Of a stretch of DNA of 64,000 nt, positions 25,232 through 34,253 are shown piece after piece. The position numbers were made by a program, and so were the translations under genes. The DNA is from Prevotella sp. UBA4268 (GTDB taxonomy: Bacteria; Bacteroidota; Bacteroidia; Bacteroidales; Bacteroidaceae): contig DGWC01000076.1 in NCBI GenBank assembly GCA_002395135.1, positions 1 through 64,000 on the forward strand. The letters run 5' to 3'. The notes under the pieces are model-generated. The model was given only the letters and a program-made list of their open reading frames with translations, was not told the DNA's origin and made no database searches. The first letter of the stretch is position 1, and every line of letters begins with the position of its first letter.

Positions 25232-26521
25232 ATGAAAACTAAGAAACTGACGGCAATCCTCGCGATTGTTTTAATGTGCTCGGTGAATGCCAACGCACAA
25301 GGATTCCTGAAAAAACTGGGACAAAAGGCAGTGGAGAAAGCCAAGGAGAAAATAGAGAAAAAGGTGGAAAATACAGTAGCCGGCAAGGCAGACGAAGTGC
25401 TCGACGGCAAGAAAAGCAGTAGTTCGAAGAGCAATAATGCCGGCAACAGTGATGCTGCTATCGATGATTATGAGAACGACACCAAGAATGTGAAGAGTGA
25501 TTTTGTGCGCGGTTCCGTGGTGATGTTCGAAGATAATTTCGCCAATGAGCAGGTTGGTGAGTTCCCCTCAAAGTGGGATCTCGTCAGAGGCAGTGCCGAA
25601 GTGGCTGTCATCAATGGTGTGAAATGTATTGAGATGGACAAGCACGACTGTTGGATATCGCCGCTTGTGAAGGGAGGCATTAAGAATTACCTGGGCGATG
25701 TGTTCACTATCGAGTACGATATGCTATATGACGACAGGGAGAAGAATGGTGCCTCATCGATAGAATTTGACATTATGAATGAGAAAGAGCAAAGAGATGC
25801 AGAGTTGTTTACAATAGTGTATTCGATGGGTTACGACCGGCAGACATTCGATTGTAACTATTGCCTGACCTCCGAGCCATCTTTCACTCATAAGGAAGGA
25901 CGTGCAAGTTCTGAGGCAGGTCCCTATAACGACGGGCGCTGGCATCACTACGCCCTCTCGTTCAATAAGCGCGCCATCAAATTCTATGTGGATGGCCGTC
26001 GCGTCATCAATGTTCCGAATGCCAAGCCGGGCGCTGGATGGGTGACTTGGTTTGCCAGTGGTGGCAGCAAACATACCTATATGAAGGACGTGGTGATTGC
26101 CAAGGGGGCCGTAGAACTGTATGAGCGCAACGCAACAGACATCGATGCCAAAGTCGCTGCTGTAGAGAAGGCCATCCAGGAGACAGGTAAGTTTGTGACA
26201 AACAACATTCTTTTCGAAACAGGAAAGGCCACGCTGAAGTCAGAATCGATGGCGGAGATTCAGAAAGTGGCAGAATACATGAAGAAAAATCCAAGCATTC
26301 GCTTCGAAGTGCAGGGACATACCGACAACCAAGGCTCTGATGCCGTGAACGATCCGCTGTCGCAGCAACGCGCCGAGGCTGTGGTGAAGGCCCTTGAAGG
26401 CTTAGGCGTAGACGGTTTTAATCTGCGTGCCGTAGGCAAAGGCTCGCACGAACCGGTGGCCGACAACAAGACTGACGCCGGCCGCGCCAAGAACCGCCGC
26501 GTGGAATTTATCAAGAAATAA
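25232..26521 (+). CDS. OmpA-family protein with central LamG-like domain
   Basis: A 429-residue exported protein that should bind peptidoglycan from the outer-membrane side. A signal peptide (AILAIVLMCSVNANAQ) is followed by a Lys/Glu-rich helix (residues 25-50), a Ser/Asn linker, a central beta-sandwich-like domain (residues 90-300, concanavalin/LamG-like, WHHYALSFNKRAIKFYVDGRRV), and a C-terminal OmpA domain (315-429) with ILFETGKATLKSES, GHTDNQGSDAVNDPLSQQRA and NRRVEF. It is the first of four co-directional genes of envelope type. Confidence 0.92.
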   Translation: MKTKKLTAILAIVLMCSVNANAQGFLKKLGQKAVEKAKEKIEKKVENTVAGKADEVLDGKKSSSSKSNNAGNSDAAIDDYENDTKNVKSDFVRGSVVMFEDNFANEQVGEFPSKWDLVRGSAEVAVINGVKCIEMDKHDCWISPLVKGGIKNYLGDVFTIEYDMLYDDREKNGASSIEFDIMNEKEQRDAELFTIVYSMGYDRQTFDCNYCLTSEPSFTHKEGRASSEAGPYNDGRWHHYALSFNKRAIKFYVDGRRVINVPNAKPGAGWVTWFASGGSKHTYMKDVVIAKGAVELYERNATDIDAKVAAVEKAIQETGKFVTNNILFETGKATLKSESMAEIQKVAEYMKKNPSIRFEVQGHTDNQGSDAVNDPLSQQRAEAVVKALEGLGVDGFNLRAVGKGSHEPVADNKTDAGRAKNRRVEFIKK

Positions 26522-26542
26522 TCAACCAAAAGCAATCACATA

Positions 26543-27472
26543 ATGACAAAGAAAATCTATTTGGCACTGATGTGCGTGGCTGCCCTGGCTCTTACGGCCT
26601 GCGGCGGCGGGAAAAGTGGCGGTAGTAATGCCGCAAGTGGAGAGTCTGTTTCTGAAAACAAACTGGAGGATGGCAAATGGCCGGCAGCCGTCTATAACCA
26701 GTATGAAATCCCTGAAATTGAGACGAAAGGACACATTGTCTTCACCGAACTCTCAGGAGAAGACCAGTCGTACCAGTATCGCGTATACTATAAAGGTGTG
26801 ACCAAGGAGGAGATGCAGGCGTGGGTGAAGAAACTGGAAGACAAGGGTTTCCGCATTCCGAAGTACACGAAGGAGCGCATCGACGCAGGTCGCAGGGAAG
26901 ACGCGATGATCTATCAGCCGACTGACAAGAAGGACATGAGCCTGAGAATGAGTTTCGACTTTGTGAACCCGATGTCTTTCGAATACTATGCCGACGAGCC
27001 CAACCCGGCCTATGAGATAGTAGAGCGCGACGACCAGATGTTTATCGAGTATGATTTCACGGTGTCGCTCTGTGCCATAGACAACAAAACAGCGATGAAA
27101 GGGGCATTTGAACCGCTCGGTATCAAGGCAGAAGACCTGAGCGGACTGCCCAATGTGCGCGTCGTGGAGATGGGCAGCGGTGCCATGGGTGGCACTATTG
27201 GCGTAAGTTTCTATCGCGACCACCAGTTGGCCGAGGGTGATAAGGATGCCATCCACGACAAGTTGGTTGAGGTGTTAGAGGCCAAGGGAGCAACCTTTAC
27301 CCACACACTGAGCGGCAAACCTTATACGGCTGAGCAACTGAAAGCCGAGAAGATTCGCAGTTACGGCGTGGAGAAAGACGGCAAGAAATACGTGATGATG
27401 GCCATGAGCGACGACCGCATTGGCGACTTCGGCGGCGGCATCGACTTCCGTTTCATGAAATCGAACAAATAA
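26543..27472 (+). CDS. Hypothetical lipoprotein
   Basis: A 309-residue predicted lipoprotein: a short signal peptide ends in the lipobox LTAC (Cys20), followed by a Gly/Ser-rich tether (GGGKSGGSNAASG). The rest is soluble, mixed alpha/beta, with no family recognised. The segment YRVYYKGVTKEEMQAWVKKLEDKGF resembles a small ferredoxin-like fold in which a helix follows an edge strand. It lies 21 nt after the OmpA gene and 30 nt before the DUF4870 gene, so it belongs to the same envelope operon. Confidence 0.8.
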   Translation: MTKKIYLALMCVAALALTACGGGKSGGSNAASGESVSENKLEDGKWPAAVYNQYEIPEIETKGHIVFTELSGEDQSYQYRVYYKGVTKEEMQAWVKKLEDKGFRIPKYTKERIDAGRREDAMIYQPTDKKDMSLRMSFDFVNPMSFEYYADEPNPAYEIVERDDQMFIEYDFTVSLCAIDNKTAMKGAFEPLGIKAEDLSGLPNVRVVEMGSGAMGGTIGVSFYRDHQLAEGDKDAIHDKLVEVLEAKGATFTHTLSGKPYTAEQLKAEKIRSYGVEKDGKKYVMMAMSDDRIGDFGGGIDFRFMKSNK

Positions 27473-27502
27473 AAAATCATATTCACTAAAACGAACAACA
27501 AT

Positions 27503-27919
27503 ATGGACAAAGAGCAACAAGGGCTGGAAGAGAAAATCTCAGCACTGAACAACACACCCGACACCACTGCGGAATATGATTCGCAGGACATAGAGAAGAA
27601 CAAGTTCATGGCCATTCTCGCCTACTTCGGCATCCTGGTCATCATCCCCATTCTGGCTGCCAAGGAGTCGAAATTTGCACGCTTCCACGCCAACCAGGGA
27701 CTTATCCTATGCATTGCAGCCATTCTCTACTCTGTAGCCTACAGCATTCTGAGCAGCATTATCCTCGCCATCTCCTGGCGACTGGCATTTGTCATGAGCA
27801 TCGTGGGCATTCTCGGACTGGCATTCCTTATCTGGTTCGTTATCGGTATTATCAATGCCGCCAGCGGAAAGGCCAAAGAACTGCCGCTTATCGGTCATTA
27901 TAAACTATTAAAAATATAA
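27503..27919 (+). CDS. DUF4870-type membrane protein
   Basis: A 138-residue integral membrane protein with three or four hydrophobic segments. The sequence FMAILAYFGILVIIPILAAKESKFARFHANQGLIL is typical of DUF4870/TMEM-like proteins, where the FARFHANQG loop is the conserved signature. A charged 30-residue N-terminal tail comes first. Function unknown in the family. It is cotranscribed with two lipoprotein genes. Confidence 0.85.
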   Translation: MDKEQQGLEEKISALNNTPDTTAEYDSQDIEKNKFMAILAYFGILVIIPILAAKESKFARFHANQGLILCIAAILYSVAYSILSSIILAISWRLAFVMSIVGILGLAFLIWFVIGIINAASGKAKELPLIGHYKLLKI

Positions 27920-27925
27920 TAAGGT

Positions 27926-28621
27926 ATGAAGAGAATATGTTTTGCACTGCTGTGCATCGCAGGTATTGCCATGGTAATGGCATGCGGAGACGGTGGCAAA
28001 AAGAAGGAAGCCGCCGTGAAAACCGGAAATGAGAAAGTGGACGAAATCGTGGAGAAGGCGTTCCAAGACATGTCGGGCATAGAGAAATTTGCCTCGGTGC
28101 TGAAAGATGCCTACCAGATTGACATGAAAGACGTGGCTCCCGGATTCGAATACCTGGAGAAAAGCGCAAAGGGCAGCGACTATTTCTATGGCGACAACAA
28201 TATGAACCACCGCGTGTCGTGCGTGTTTGCCAAAAAAGACGGAGGTGAAATCAGCGAAGAGGAATACAAAGCCTACGTGAAGAAAATCTACGAACTGATG
28301 AAGACCAAGGCGCAAGACGGCAAACTCATCCGCGGTTTTGACGGCGGAGCAGAGAAGTTGGAGGAGGCCCTGGTGGAGAAATCATTCGACAAACTGTTTG
28401 AAAGCAAGTTCTGGCCGCAGGAGTTCTGCTACCGAATGGGTGACGCTTTCTATGTGTGTTCGATGAGTCTTGAAGAGGCCAAGGGCGAAATCCCGGCCCG
28501 CATCAAGTTTGAAACCATGCGCGGATTGCAGAAATCCCTGAACGATGCCATGGAAGATGCCGAGAAAGCACTCAGCGATCCCGAGGTGCAGAAAGTGTTG
28601 AAAGAGAAACTTGGCAATTGA
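27926..28621 (+). CDS. Hypothetical lipoprotein
   Basis: A 231-residue predicted lipoprotein with signal peptide KRICFALLCIAGIAMVMAC and lipobox Cys20, then a charged, mostly helical domain (KVDEIVEKAFQDMSGIEKFASVL and a C-terminal helix AMEDAEKALSDPEVQKVL). No family recognised. It starts 6 nt after the DUF4870 stop and is the last gene before a strong bidirectional terminator. Confidence 0.8.
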   Translation: MKRICFALLCIAGIAMVMACGDGGKKKEAAVKTGNEKVDEIVEKAFQDMSGIEKFASVLKDAYQIDMKDVAPGFEYLEKSAKGSDYFYGDNNMNHRVSCVFAKKDGGEISEEEYKAYVKKIYELMKTKAQDGKLIRGFDGGAEKLEEALVEKSFDKLFESKFWPQEFCYRMGDAFYVCSMSLEEAKGEIPARIKFETMRGLQKSLNDAMEDAEKALSDPEVQKVLKEKLGN

Positions 28622-28656
28622 TATGCCAGCCCGAACAACATTGTATTTTATAAAAG

Positions 28657-28684
28657 AATTGCGGAAGAATGACCTTCCGCAATT
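28657..28684. terminator. Bidirectional terminator between lipoprotein operon and GH51 gene
   Basis: AATTGCGGAAG (28657-28667) pairs perfectly with CTTCCGCAATT (28674-28684) around a 6-nt loop; TTATTTAT follows on the plus strand and a T-run on the minus strand. Confidence 0.8.
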
Positions 28685-28686
28685 AT

Positions 28687-31242
28687 TTATATCTCAACCA
28701 CCACCATGCTATAAGGTGCAAGGAGAATGCTACCGCGATTGTCGCATTGCTGACGAATGGGCGTTACGGTGGTATCAGAAGGCATTCCTCGGAAGCCGTG
28801 AACGGAGTATGACCTGGGGAGCGTGATGCCACTCAACGACACTCTCAGTTGCACGGGAAGCGCATTCACCAGGCGCAGGTAGCGATGGCCCGTGCCGCTA
28901 TCGCGTACAATGCTCGCGGCGATGCGCTGTAATGCGGTGGCACGGTGGGCCTCATCGGTGGTCAACCGGTCGGCAGCGACAACAGAATGGATATACCGGT
29001 CGCCACAGAACTCACCGAAAAGGCGCTGCGTTTCATAACTGGGCGTGGTGGTGACGGATGTGTTATCGAAATAAATCAAATCGGGATTCCAGTTCTGGTG
29101 CTTGCTGTTGCAAAGCAGCGGAGCATAACTGGTCATGGCCACCACGTCGCCATTGCGCTCCACATTGCACAGGTGAATGGCCTCGGCCAGTGCCGATTCC
29201 ACGGTACGTGTCCACGATGCGTACTCGCCGAGATAGACATTCGGTCCCTGGCGGTCGTAGTGGTCGTAGTAGTGCTGATTATTCAGGAACCACCCCGTGC
29301 TCTCATAATAATGCTCATCCACCATGCTGAACAGGTCGCGATGCTCTTTTGCGAACTTCCATCCTTCAACATAATCGGAAGAGGGAGCATGGAAAGGTCC
29401 CACCGTTCCGCAGATCTGGATGTCCGGATAACGCTCATGCACGGCCTTCGCAATGAGCAGGCAACGTTCTTCGAAGGCCGTTGAGACAAGGTCTTCATTG
29501 CCAATGCCGATGTATTTCAGATGGAAAGGATACGGATGACCGGCATCGGCGCGGCGCCTGGCCCATTCGCTGGTGGCAGGATCGCCATTCGCCCACTCTA
29601 TCAGATGGCATATCTCTTCAGCATATTCCTTCATCTCCTCCATGGGAATGCCGCCCTGCTGACCGGCATAACCATCGCCATTGGCTTTTGAATTCTGGCA
29701 CGGCACTCCGGCGGCCAGCACAGGAAGCGGCTCGGCACCCATGTCTTCGCACCACTGGAAATACTCATAGAAACCCAGTCCGCGTGTCTGATGATAGTTC
29801 CAGATGTTCATGTCGGGCTTGCGGTTTTGCCATTCCCCGATGCTGTGATGCCAGTGATAGATGTTGTCGATGCCCTGTCCGTGAGTCATGCAGCCACCGG
29901 GGAAGCGCACAAACTTGGGATGAAGGGCGGCGATGGCCTCGGCAATGTCTTTTCGGAGGCCATGTCCTTTGTAAGTATCTGTCGGCATGAGCGACACCAT
30001 ATCTATCGCGGCCTTCGACTTGCCCTTGGGTATGATTACCAGGCGCGCATCCTGACAACTGCTTGTTGCGATGATTTCTGCCCGATAGCGTGCCCAGGTT
30101 TTGCCCTTTGTTGTGATGACCACGGGGTTGCTCAAGATGGAGTCGCCACTGTGGGAGGCTGACTTCAGCACGACGGTGAACGTTTTCTTGCCGCTTCCGA
30201 TGTTGCGCACGAAGAATGAAAAAACATAGTGCGACTGCTCTTTCACGGCGATACCGTCGAAGCCCGTGTTGCTCAAGGTGTCGTTGGAGATGACAAGATA
30301 ATGGGGATTCTGCTCACTGAGGGGCTGCTCGGTAGCAATGGAGAATTGTCCGCTGGTGCGCCAGGCCGTGGTGGCATTCCATGTCTTGCCTTTCCGCGAA
30401 TAGTCTTTCGCGCTGTATTCAAAGTCACGGTTCTGAATGAGTTCTGAATAAAGACCTCCGTCGGCGGCATAATTGATATCCTCAAAAAACACGCCGATGA
30501 GTTTGTCGCTAATGCTTTTTTCTTTCACAGGATCGGCTATGAGCGTGGCTTCTGCCGTAGGCACGCCGTTGAAAAGGCGCGTATGCAGGTATGGAAGTAT
30601 GTTTTTCTCATCATCTTTCATCGTTTCCGCAAAGCGCTCACTATTGGTTTGCTGTTCCCGATGATAGGCCAGCAGTTTGTCAACCACGCTGTCGGCCACT
30701 TCTATCTGCTGACCTTCTTGCTCCTGACCATCAATCAAGGCACGGTCTTTCTTGATTTTAAACACGCGGTCGGCCTTCCGGTCGGGAGAAAAATGGCGGA
30801 AGTCGGGCGTGGCCGTTGTCATTCGCATGCCATTCTCTGCCGATGCGAAATGAACGTTGATGCCCTCTTCGGTCTCAATAATCACCGGAGAGAAACAGCC
30901 TTTCTGCCCCATTTGGGGATAATCCTGTGGACGCCACGTGATGAGATCGTCACTATAGGTGGCGGCAAAGCATGGCGCATGGTCGTTTACCTGGAATACT
31001 GCCCGCCAGGAACCGTCTGCCGAATGGTGGATAAAAGGTGAGAACATGCGTTTTTCCGCTCCCCACTCTCCGTAATCTGACGAAAACAACTGCCCTACAT
31101 GTACCCATCCGTCTTTCTGAAGATGGGCGACATGAAGGCCCTTCGTGGCATCGGGGCAATAAAAAAACAACTGCTGCTGCGCCAAGCATGAAACAAAGGG
31201 CAGCAAGAAGGCAACTATCACTGGAAACAATCTGCGCTTCAT
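28687..31242 (-). CDS. Alpha-L-arabinofuranosidase, GH51 family, with N-terminal propeller-like domain
   Basis: A secreted glycosidase removing arabinose side chains from plant arabinoxylan or arabinan. ATG 31242 gives a signal peptide (KRRLFPVIVAFLLPFVSCLAQ). Residues about 25-170 resemble part of a GH43-type beta-propeller (DGSWRAVFQVNDHAPCFAATYSDDLITWR). The GH51 part starts near residue 210 (IGVFFEDINYAADGGLYSELIQNRDFEY), with the acid/base Glu in YIGIGNEDLVS and the nucleophile Glu in YLGEYASWTR. The C-terminus is a beta-sandwich (SILLAPYSMVVVEI). It stands alone between two terminators. Confidence 0.9.
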   Translation of the reverse strand: MKRRLFPVIVAFLLPFVSCLAQQQLFFYCPDATKGLHVAHLQKDGWVHVGQLFSSDYGEWGAEKRMFSPFIHHSADGSWRAVFQVNDHAPCFAATYSDDLITWRPQDYPQMGQKGCFSPVIIETEEGINVHFASAENGMRMTTATPDFRHFSPDRKADRVFKIKKDRALIDGQEQEGQQIEVADSVVDKLLAYHREQQTNSERFAETMKDDEKNILPYLHTRLFNGVPTAEATLIADPVKEKSISDKLIGVFFEDINYAADGGLYSELIQNRDFEYSAKDYSRKGKTWNATTAWRTSGQFSIATEQPLSEQNPHYLVISNDTLSNTGFDGIAVKEQSHYVFSFFVRNIGSGKKTFTVVLKSASHSGDSILSNPVVITTKGKTWARYRAEIIATSSCQDARLVIIPKGKSKAAIDMVSLMPTDTYKGHGLRKDIAEAIAALHPKFVRFPGGCMTHGQGIDNIYHWHHSIGEWQNRKPDMNIWNYHQTRGLGFYEYFQWCEDMGAEPLPVLAAGVPCQNSKANGDGYAGQQGGIPMEEMKEYAEEICHLIEWANGDPATSEWARRRADAGHPYPFHLKYIGIGNEDLVSTAFEERCLLIAKAVHERYPDIQICGTVGPFHAPSSDYVEGWKFAKEHRDLFSMVDEHYYESTGWFLNNQHYYDHYDRQGPNVYLGEYASWTRTVESALAEAIHLCNVERNGDVVAMTSYAPLLCNSKHQNWNPDLIYFDNTSVTTTPSYETQRLFGEFCGDRYIHSVVAADRLTTDEAHRATALQRIAASIVRDSGTGHRYLRLVNALPVQLRVSLSGITLPRSYSVHGFRGMPSDTTVTPIRQQCDNRGSILLAPYSMVVVEI

Positions 31243-31266
31243 AACACGAATCATTAGGAAAAAAAA

Positions 31267-31294
31267 GAGAGGTGAACCATCCGGATCACCTCTC
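31267..31294 (-). terminator. Terminator of the 2-oxoacid ferredoxin oxidoreductase operon
   Basis: GAGAGGTGA (31267-31275) pairs with TCACCTCTC (31286-31294); on the minus strand a run of T follows. It lies 13 nt past the last subunit gene. Confidence 0.8.
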
Positions 31295-31306
31295 AAAAAG
31301 GATGTA

Positions 31307-31849
31307 TCAGATCTTCTTGATAATCTCACGACCGGCCTTGATGGCTTCCATGTTCAATGGAATCAGTGCATGATGGCGCTCGGGAAGTGTCTTATAAAGA
31401 GCCTTCTCCACACCTTTGTCGCTCACAACGGGAGCCACCTGTAGCAAACCACCCAGCACAATCATGTTGAACACCTTGGAATTCTTCATCTCTGCAGCCT
31501 TGTCCATGGCATCGATACAGTAGATGTTGATGTCGTCGCGCTCGGGTTTGTTGATGATGCCATAACTGTCGTAGATGAGAATACCGCCCGGTTTGATTTT
31601 CGGAAGGAACTTATCCAACGACGGCTGATTAAGCACGATGGCAATGTCATACTTGCTGAGAATGGGGGAAGATATGCGCTCGTCGCTCACAATCACCGTA
31701 ACATTGGCGGTACCACCGCGCTGCTCAGGTCCGTAAGCAGGCATCCATGTCACTTCTTTGTCTTCCATCAATCCCGAATAGGCCAGAATCTTACCCATGG
31801 AAAGGACACCCTGACCACCGAAACCTGAAATAATTATTTCTGCTTTCAT
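31307..31849 (-). CDS. 2-oxoacid:ferredoxin oxidoreductase, gamma subunit
   Basis: The gamma subunit of a 2-oxoacid (2-oxoisovalerate or 2-oxoglutarate) ferredoxin oxidoreductase, which yields acyl-CoA, CO2 and reduced ferredoxin. The 180-residue protein opens with IISGFGGQGVLSMGKILAYSGL, the glycine-rich CoA/nucleotide-binding motif of this family, and contains PAYGPEQRGGTANV and SSPILSKYDIAIVLNQPSLDKF. It is the last of four genes and starts 4 nt after the TPP subunit. Substrate cannot be fixed; vorC or korC are both used for such proteins. Confidence 0.93.
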   Translation of the reverse strand: MKAEIIISGFGGQGVLSMGKILAYSGLMEDKEVTWMPAYGPEQRGGTANVTVIVSDERISSPILSKYDIAIVLNQPSLDKFLPKIKPGGILIYDSYGIINKPERDDINIYCIDAMDKAAEMKNSKVFNMIVLGGLLQVAPVVSDKGVEKALYKTLPERHHALIPLNMEAIKAGREIIKKI

Positions 31850-31853
31850 AATT

Positions 31854-32624
31854 TTATTCTTTTGTAGTATCCTTTAAATCACCCTGAGGATAGAACGGGA
31901 ACATGTTCTCTTCCATCCAGTCGTTAGCCTTCTTTGGCGGCATTTTCCAACCGCTATTGCAAGTAGAGGTGAATTCAACCAAACAAGAACCCTTGCCAGC
32001 CATATTGGCTTCGAAAGCCTTGCGCAGTGCCTTCTTGGCCTTATTGATATGTGCAACGGTGTCAACACTCTGTCGGGTTACATAGCAAGTGCCTTCCAAC
32101 TGGGCTGCAATCTCAGGAACTTTGAGCGGATAGCCATGCAAGGATGCCACACGGCCATAGGGACAGGTACTGGTCTTCATGCCCATCAGCGTGGTAGGAG
32201 CCATCTGACCGCCCGTCATACCATAAATGGCATTGTTCACAAATACAATCGTGATATTCTCTCCGCGGTTCAGGGCGTGGATGGTCTCGCATGTTCCGAT
32301 ACATGCCAGGTCGCCATCGCCTTGATAAGTGAATACCAAACGGTCGGGCCAGAGACGTTTGATGGCCGTAGCGATTGCGGGTGCACGACCGTGGGCAGCC
32401 TCCTGCCAGTCGATATCTATATATTTATAGGCAAAGACAGCACATCCTACGGGAGAAACACCTACGGATTTTTCTTCCATGCCCATTTCTTCGATTACCT
32501 CAGCAATGAGTTTATGAACGACACCATGAGAACAACCCGGACAATAATGCATCGGGACATCGTTCATCAACGTTGGTTTTTTATATACCAGATTCTCCGG
32601 TTTTATGATATTATTATTATCCAT
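31854..32624 (-). CDS. 2-oxoacid:ferredoxin oxidoreductase, TPP-binding beta subunit
   Basis: The thiamine-diphosphate subunit of the oxidoreductase. It has CPGCSHGVVHKL with Cys pair near residue 28, the ThDP/Mg motif GDGDLACIGTCETIHALNRGENITIVFVNN near residues 98-128, and YGMTGGQMAPTT. At 256 residues it is the usual length. It sits between the alpha and gamma genes with 4-nt gaps on both sides. Confidence 0.95.
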   Translation of the reverse strand: MDNNNIIKPENLVYKKPTLMNDVPMHYCPGCSHGVVHKLIAEVIEEMGMEEKSVGVSPVGCAVFAYKYIDIDWQEAAHGRAPAIATAIKRLWPDRLVFTYQGDGDLACIGTCETIHALNRGENITIVFVNNAIYGMTGGQMAPTTLMGMKTSTCPYGRVASLHGYPLKVPEIAAQLEGTCYVTRQSVDTVAHINKAKKALRKAFEANMAGKGSCLVEFTSTCNSGWKMPPKKANDWMEENMFPFYPQGDLKDTTKE

Positions 32625-32628
32625 GGCT

Positions 32629-33711
32629 TTACATCAATTTTGTTTTAATTGCATTCACAATCTCTTCCGGCTCCGGGACGATACCACCCAGACGGCCAAA
32701 ATGCTCAACAGGAACGTCGCCATTGATGGCAAGGCGCACGTCCTCGACCATCTGACCGGCATTAATCTCACATACCAAGACGCCTTTCTTGCCATGCGCA
32801 AGTTCGGCAATCTGCTTTGACGGGAACGGCCATACGGTAATCGGACGGAAAAGACCCACTTTCAGGCCCTGTTCACGTGCAATTTCGATGGCTTTCTCTG
32901 AGATTCGGGCAGCAGAACCGAAACTGACGATGATGAAATCTGCGTCTTCACACATGTGGGTCTCATATCTCACCTCATTGTCACGTATCTGCTGATACTT
33001 CTCCTGCAAATGGAGATTGCGCTGTTCCATCACTTCAGAGGTAAGTTCCAGTGAAGTAATCACATTGGGCTTGCGGTCTTTTGTGCGGCCGATGGATGCC
33101 CAAGGGCACTGCTGGCGGATTTCTTCCTCCGTGCGGCGTGGTTTGAACGGCGGCAGCACAATCTTTTCCATCATCTGACCGATGACACCATCGGAGAGAA
33201 TCATAGCCGGATTGCGATACTTAAATGCCAACTCGAATGCAAGATCTACGAAATCGGCCATTTCCTGTACGGAAGCAGGAGCCAGCGTAATTACATAATA
33301 GTCACCGTTTCCGCCTCCGCGCGTTGCCTGGAAATAGTCAGCCTGCGACGGTTGGATAGTTCCCAAGCCGGGACCACCGCGCTGAACATTCACAAACACG
33401 CCTGGAAGTTCTGCTCCAGCCAGATAAGCAATACCTTCCTGCATCAGTGCCACACCTGGACTTGATGATGAAGTCATCACTTTCTTGCCAGCACCTGCAC
33501 CACCATACACCATGTTGATGGATGCCACTTCGCTCTCTGCCTGCAACACAACCATACCTGTTGTTTCCCATGGTTTGAGTTCGGCCAGTGTTTCAATTAC
33601 TTCACTCTGCGGGGTAATGGGATATCCGAAATATCCGTCGGCTCCGCATCGGATTGCGGCATGAGCAATTGCCTCATTGCCTTTCATTAAGGTTACTTCT
33701 TGTTCTGCCAT
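32629..33711 (-). CDS. vorB: 2-oxoacid:ferredoxin oxidoreductase, alpha subunit (VorB-like)
   Basis: The 360-residue alpha subunit, pairing with the TPP subunit. It begins with LMKGNEAIAHAAIRCGADGYFGYPITPQSEV, the pyrimidine-binding domain opening with YPITP, and contains TSSSSPGVALMQEG and the C-terminal transketolase-like domain with FRPITVWPFP. The layout alpha-beta-gamma preceded by a ferredoxin gene, and close resemblance to proteins named VorB in Bacteroidales, suggest branched-chain 2-oxoacid use, but 2-oxoglutarate is possible. Confidence 0.9.
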   Translation of the reverse strand: MAEQEVTLMKGNEAIAHAAIRCGADGYFGYPITPQSEVIETLAELKPWETTGMVVLQAESEVASINMVYGGAGAGKKVMTSSSSPGVALMQEGIAYLAGAELPGVFVNVQRGGPGLGTIQPSQADYFQATRGGGNGDYYVITLAPASVQEMADFVDLAFELAFKYRNPAMILSDGVIGQMMEKIVLPPFKPRRTEEEIRQQCPWASIGRTKDRKPNVITSLELTSEVMEQRNLHLQEKYQQIRDNEVRYETHMCEDADFIIVSFGSAARISEKAIEIAREQGLKVGLFRPITVWPFPSKQIAELAHGKKGVLVCEINAGQMVEDVRLAINGDVPVEHFGRLGGIVPEPEEIVNAIKTKLM

Positions 33712-33743
33712 AACTTAATGTTTAATGTTGAAGCGGCGTGAGC

Positions 33744-33974
33744 CTATTCAACTTTTGTTTTGTAAACTTCAATACATCCGTCAGGACACACGATGGCGCA
33801 TGAAGCGCAGCCAATGCAATCGTCTGGACGCACGGCTTCGACATACGGATATCCATGGACATTCACTTTCTTCGCTGCCAAGGCAATCACGTCCTTGGGA
33901 CAGGCCTCTGCGCAAAGAGCGCAGCCTTTACACCGTTCCGTGTTTACAATGATAGCACCTTTGAATCTTGCCAT
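33744..33974 (-). CDS. 2[4Fe-4S] ferredoxin-type subunit
   Basis: A 76-residue electron-carrying subunit (delta) with two [4Fe-4S] motifs: CKGCALCAEACPKDV (residues 16-30) and CIGCASCAIVCPDGC (55-69), each with CxxCxxCxxxCP spacing. It is the first gene of the minus-strand operon, 32 nt before the alpha subunit, and would pass electrons to free ferredoxin. Confidence 0.94.
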   Translation of the reverse strand: MARFKGAIIVNTERCKGCALCAEACPKDVIALAAKKVNVHGYPYVEAVRPDDCIGCASCAIVCPDGCIEVYKTKVE

Positions 33975-34033
33975 AATGTCTTGTTTTTAGATTAAAAAAG
34001 AATGTTAAGTTAGTATGATACTGCTTTTTGTAT

Positions 34034-34213
34034 TTATGGATTATACATGTCTTTGCAATAATAGTTCATGATGTCATCCAGCATCTCCTTGGCTGTCACC
34101 GCAGGGCTGTCCGGATCGAGTGCAATGGCTTCCATGTAGTTGTTCATCGCCTCCTGCCAGTTGCCTTGTCTGCGGTATTCGTTTCCAAGTTGGTAATACT
34201 CTTCTGCCGTCAT
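34034..34213 (-). CDS. Small TPR protein (59 aa)
   Basis: A 59-residue protein consisting of one tetratricopeptide repeat: AEEYYQLGNEYRRQGNWQEAMNNYMEAIALDPDSP, with the TPR positions Y/L-G-Y and A-P in place, and a C-terminal helix ending CKDMYNP. ATG 34213 is the only in-frame ATG; the open frame continues upstream into folD without another ATG. It lies between the ferredoxin gene and folD on the same strand. A role in partner binding is only inferred. Confidence 0.65.
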   Translation of the reverse strand: MTAEEYYQLGNEYRRQGNWQEAMNNYMEAIALDPDSPAVTAKEMLDDIMNYYCKDMYNP

Positions 34214-34253
34214 CGCCTTACGTTTTTTGAAATCTCCACCTATGCAGAAGCCA

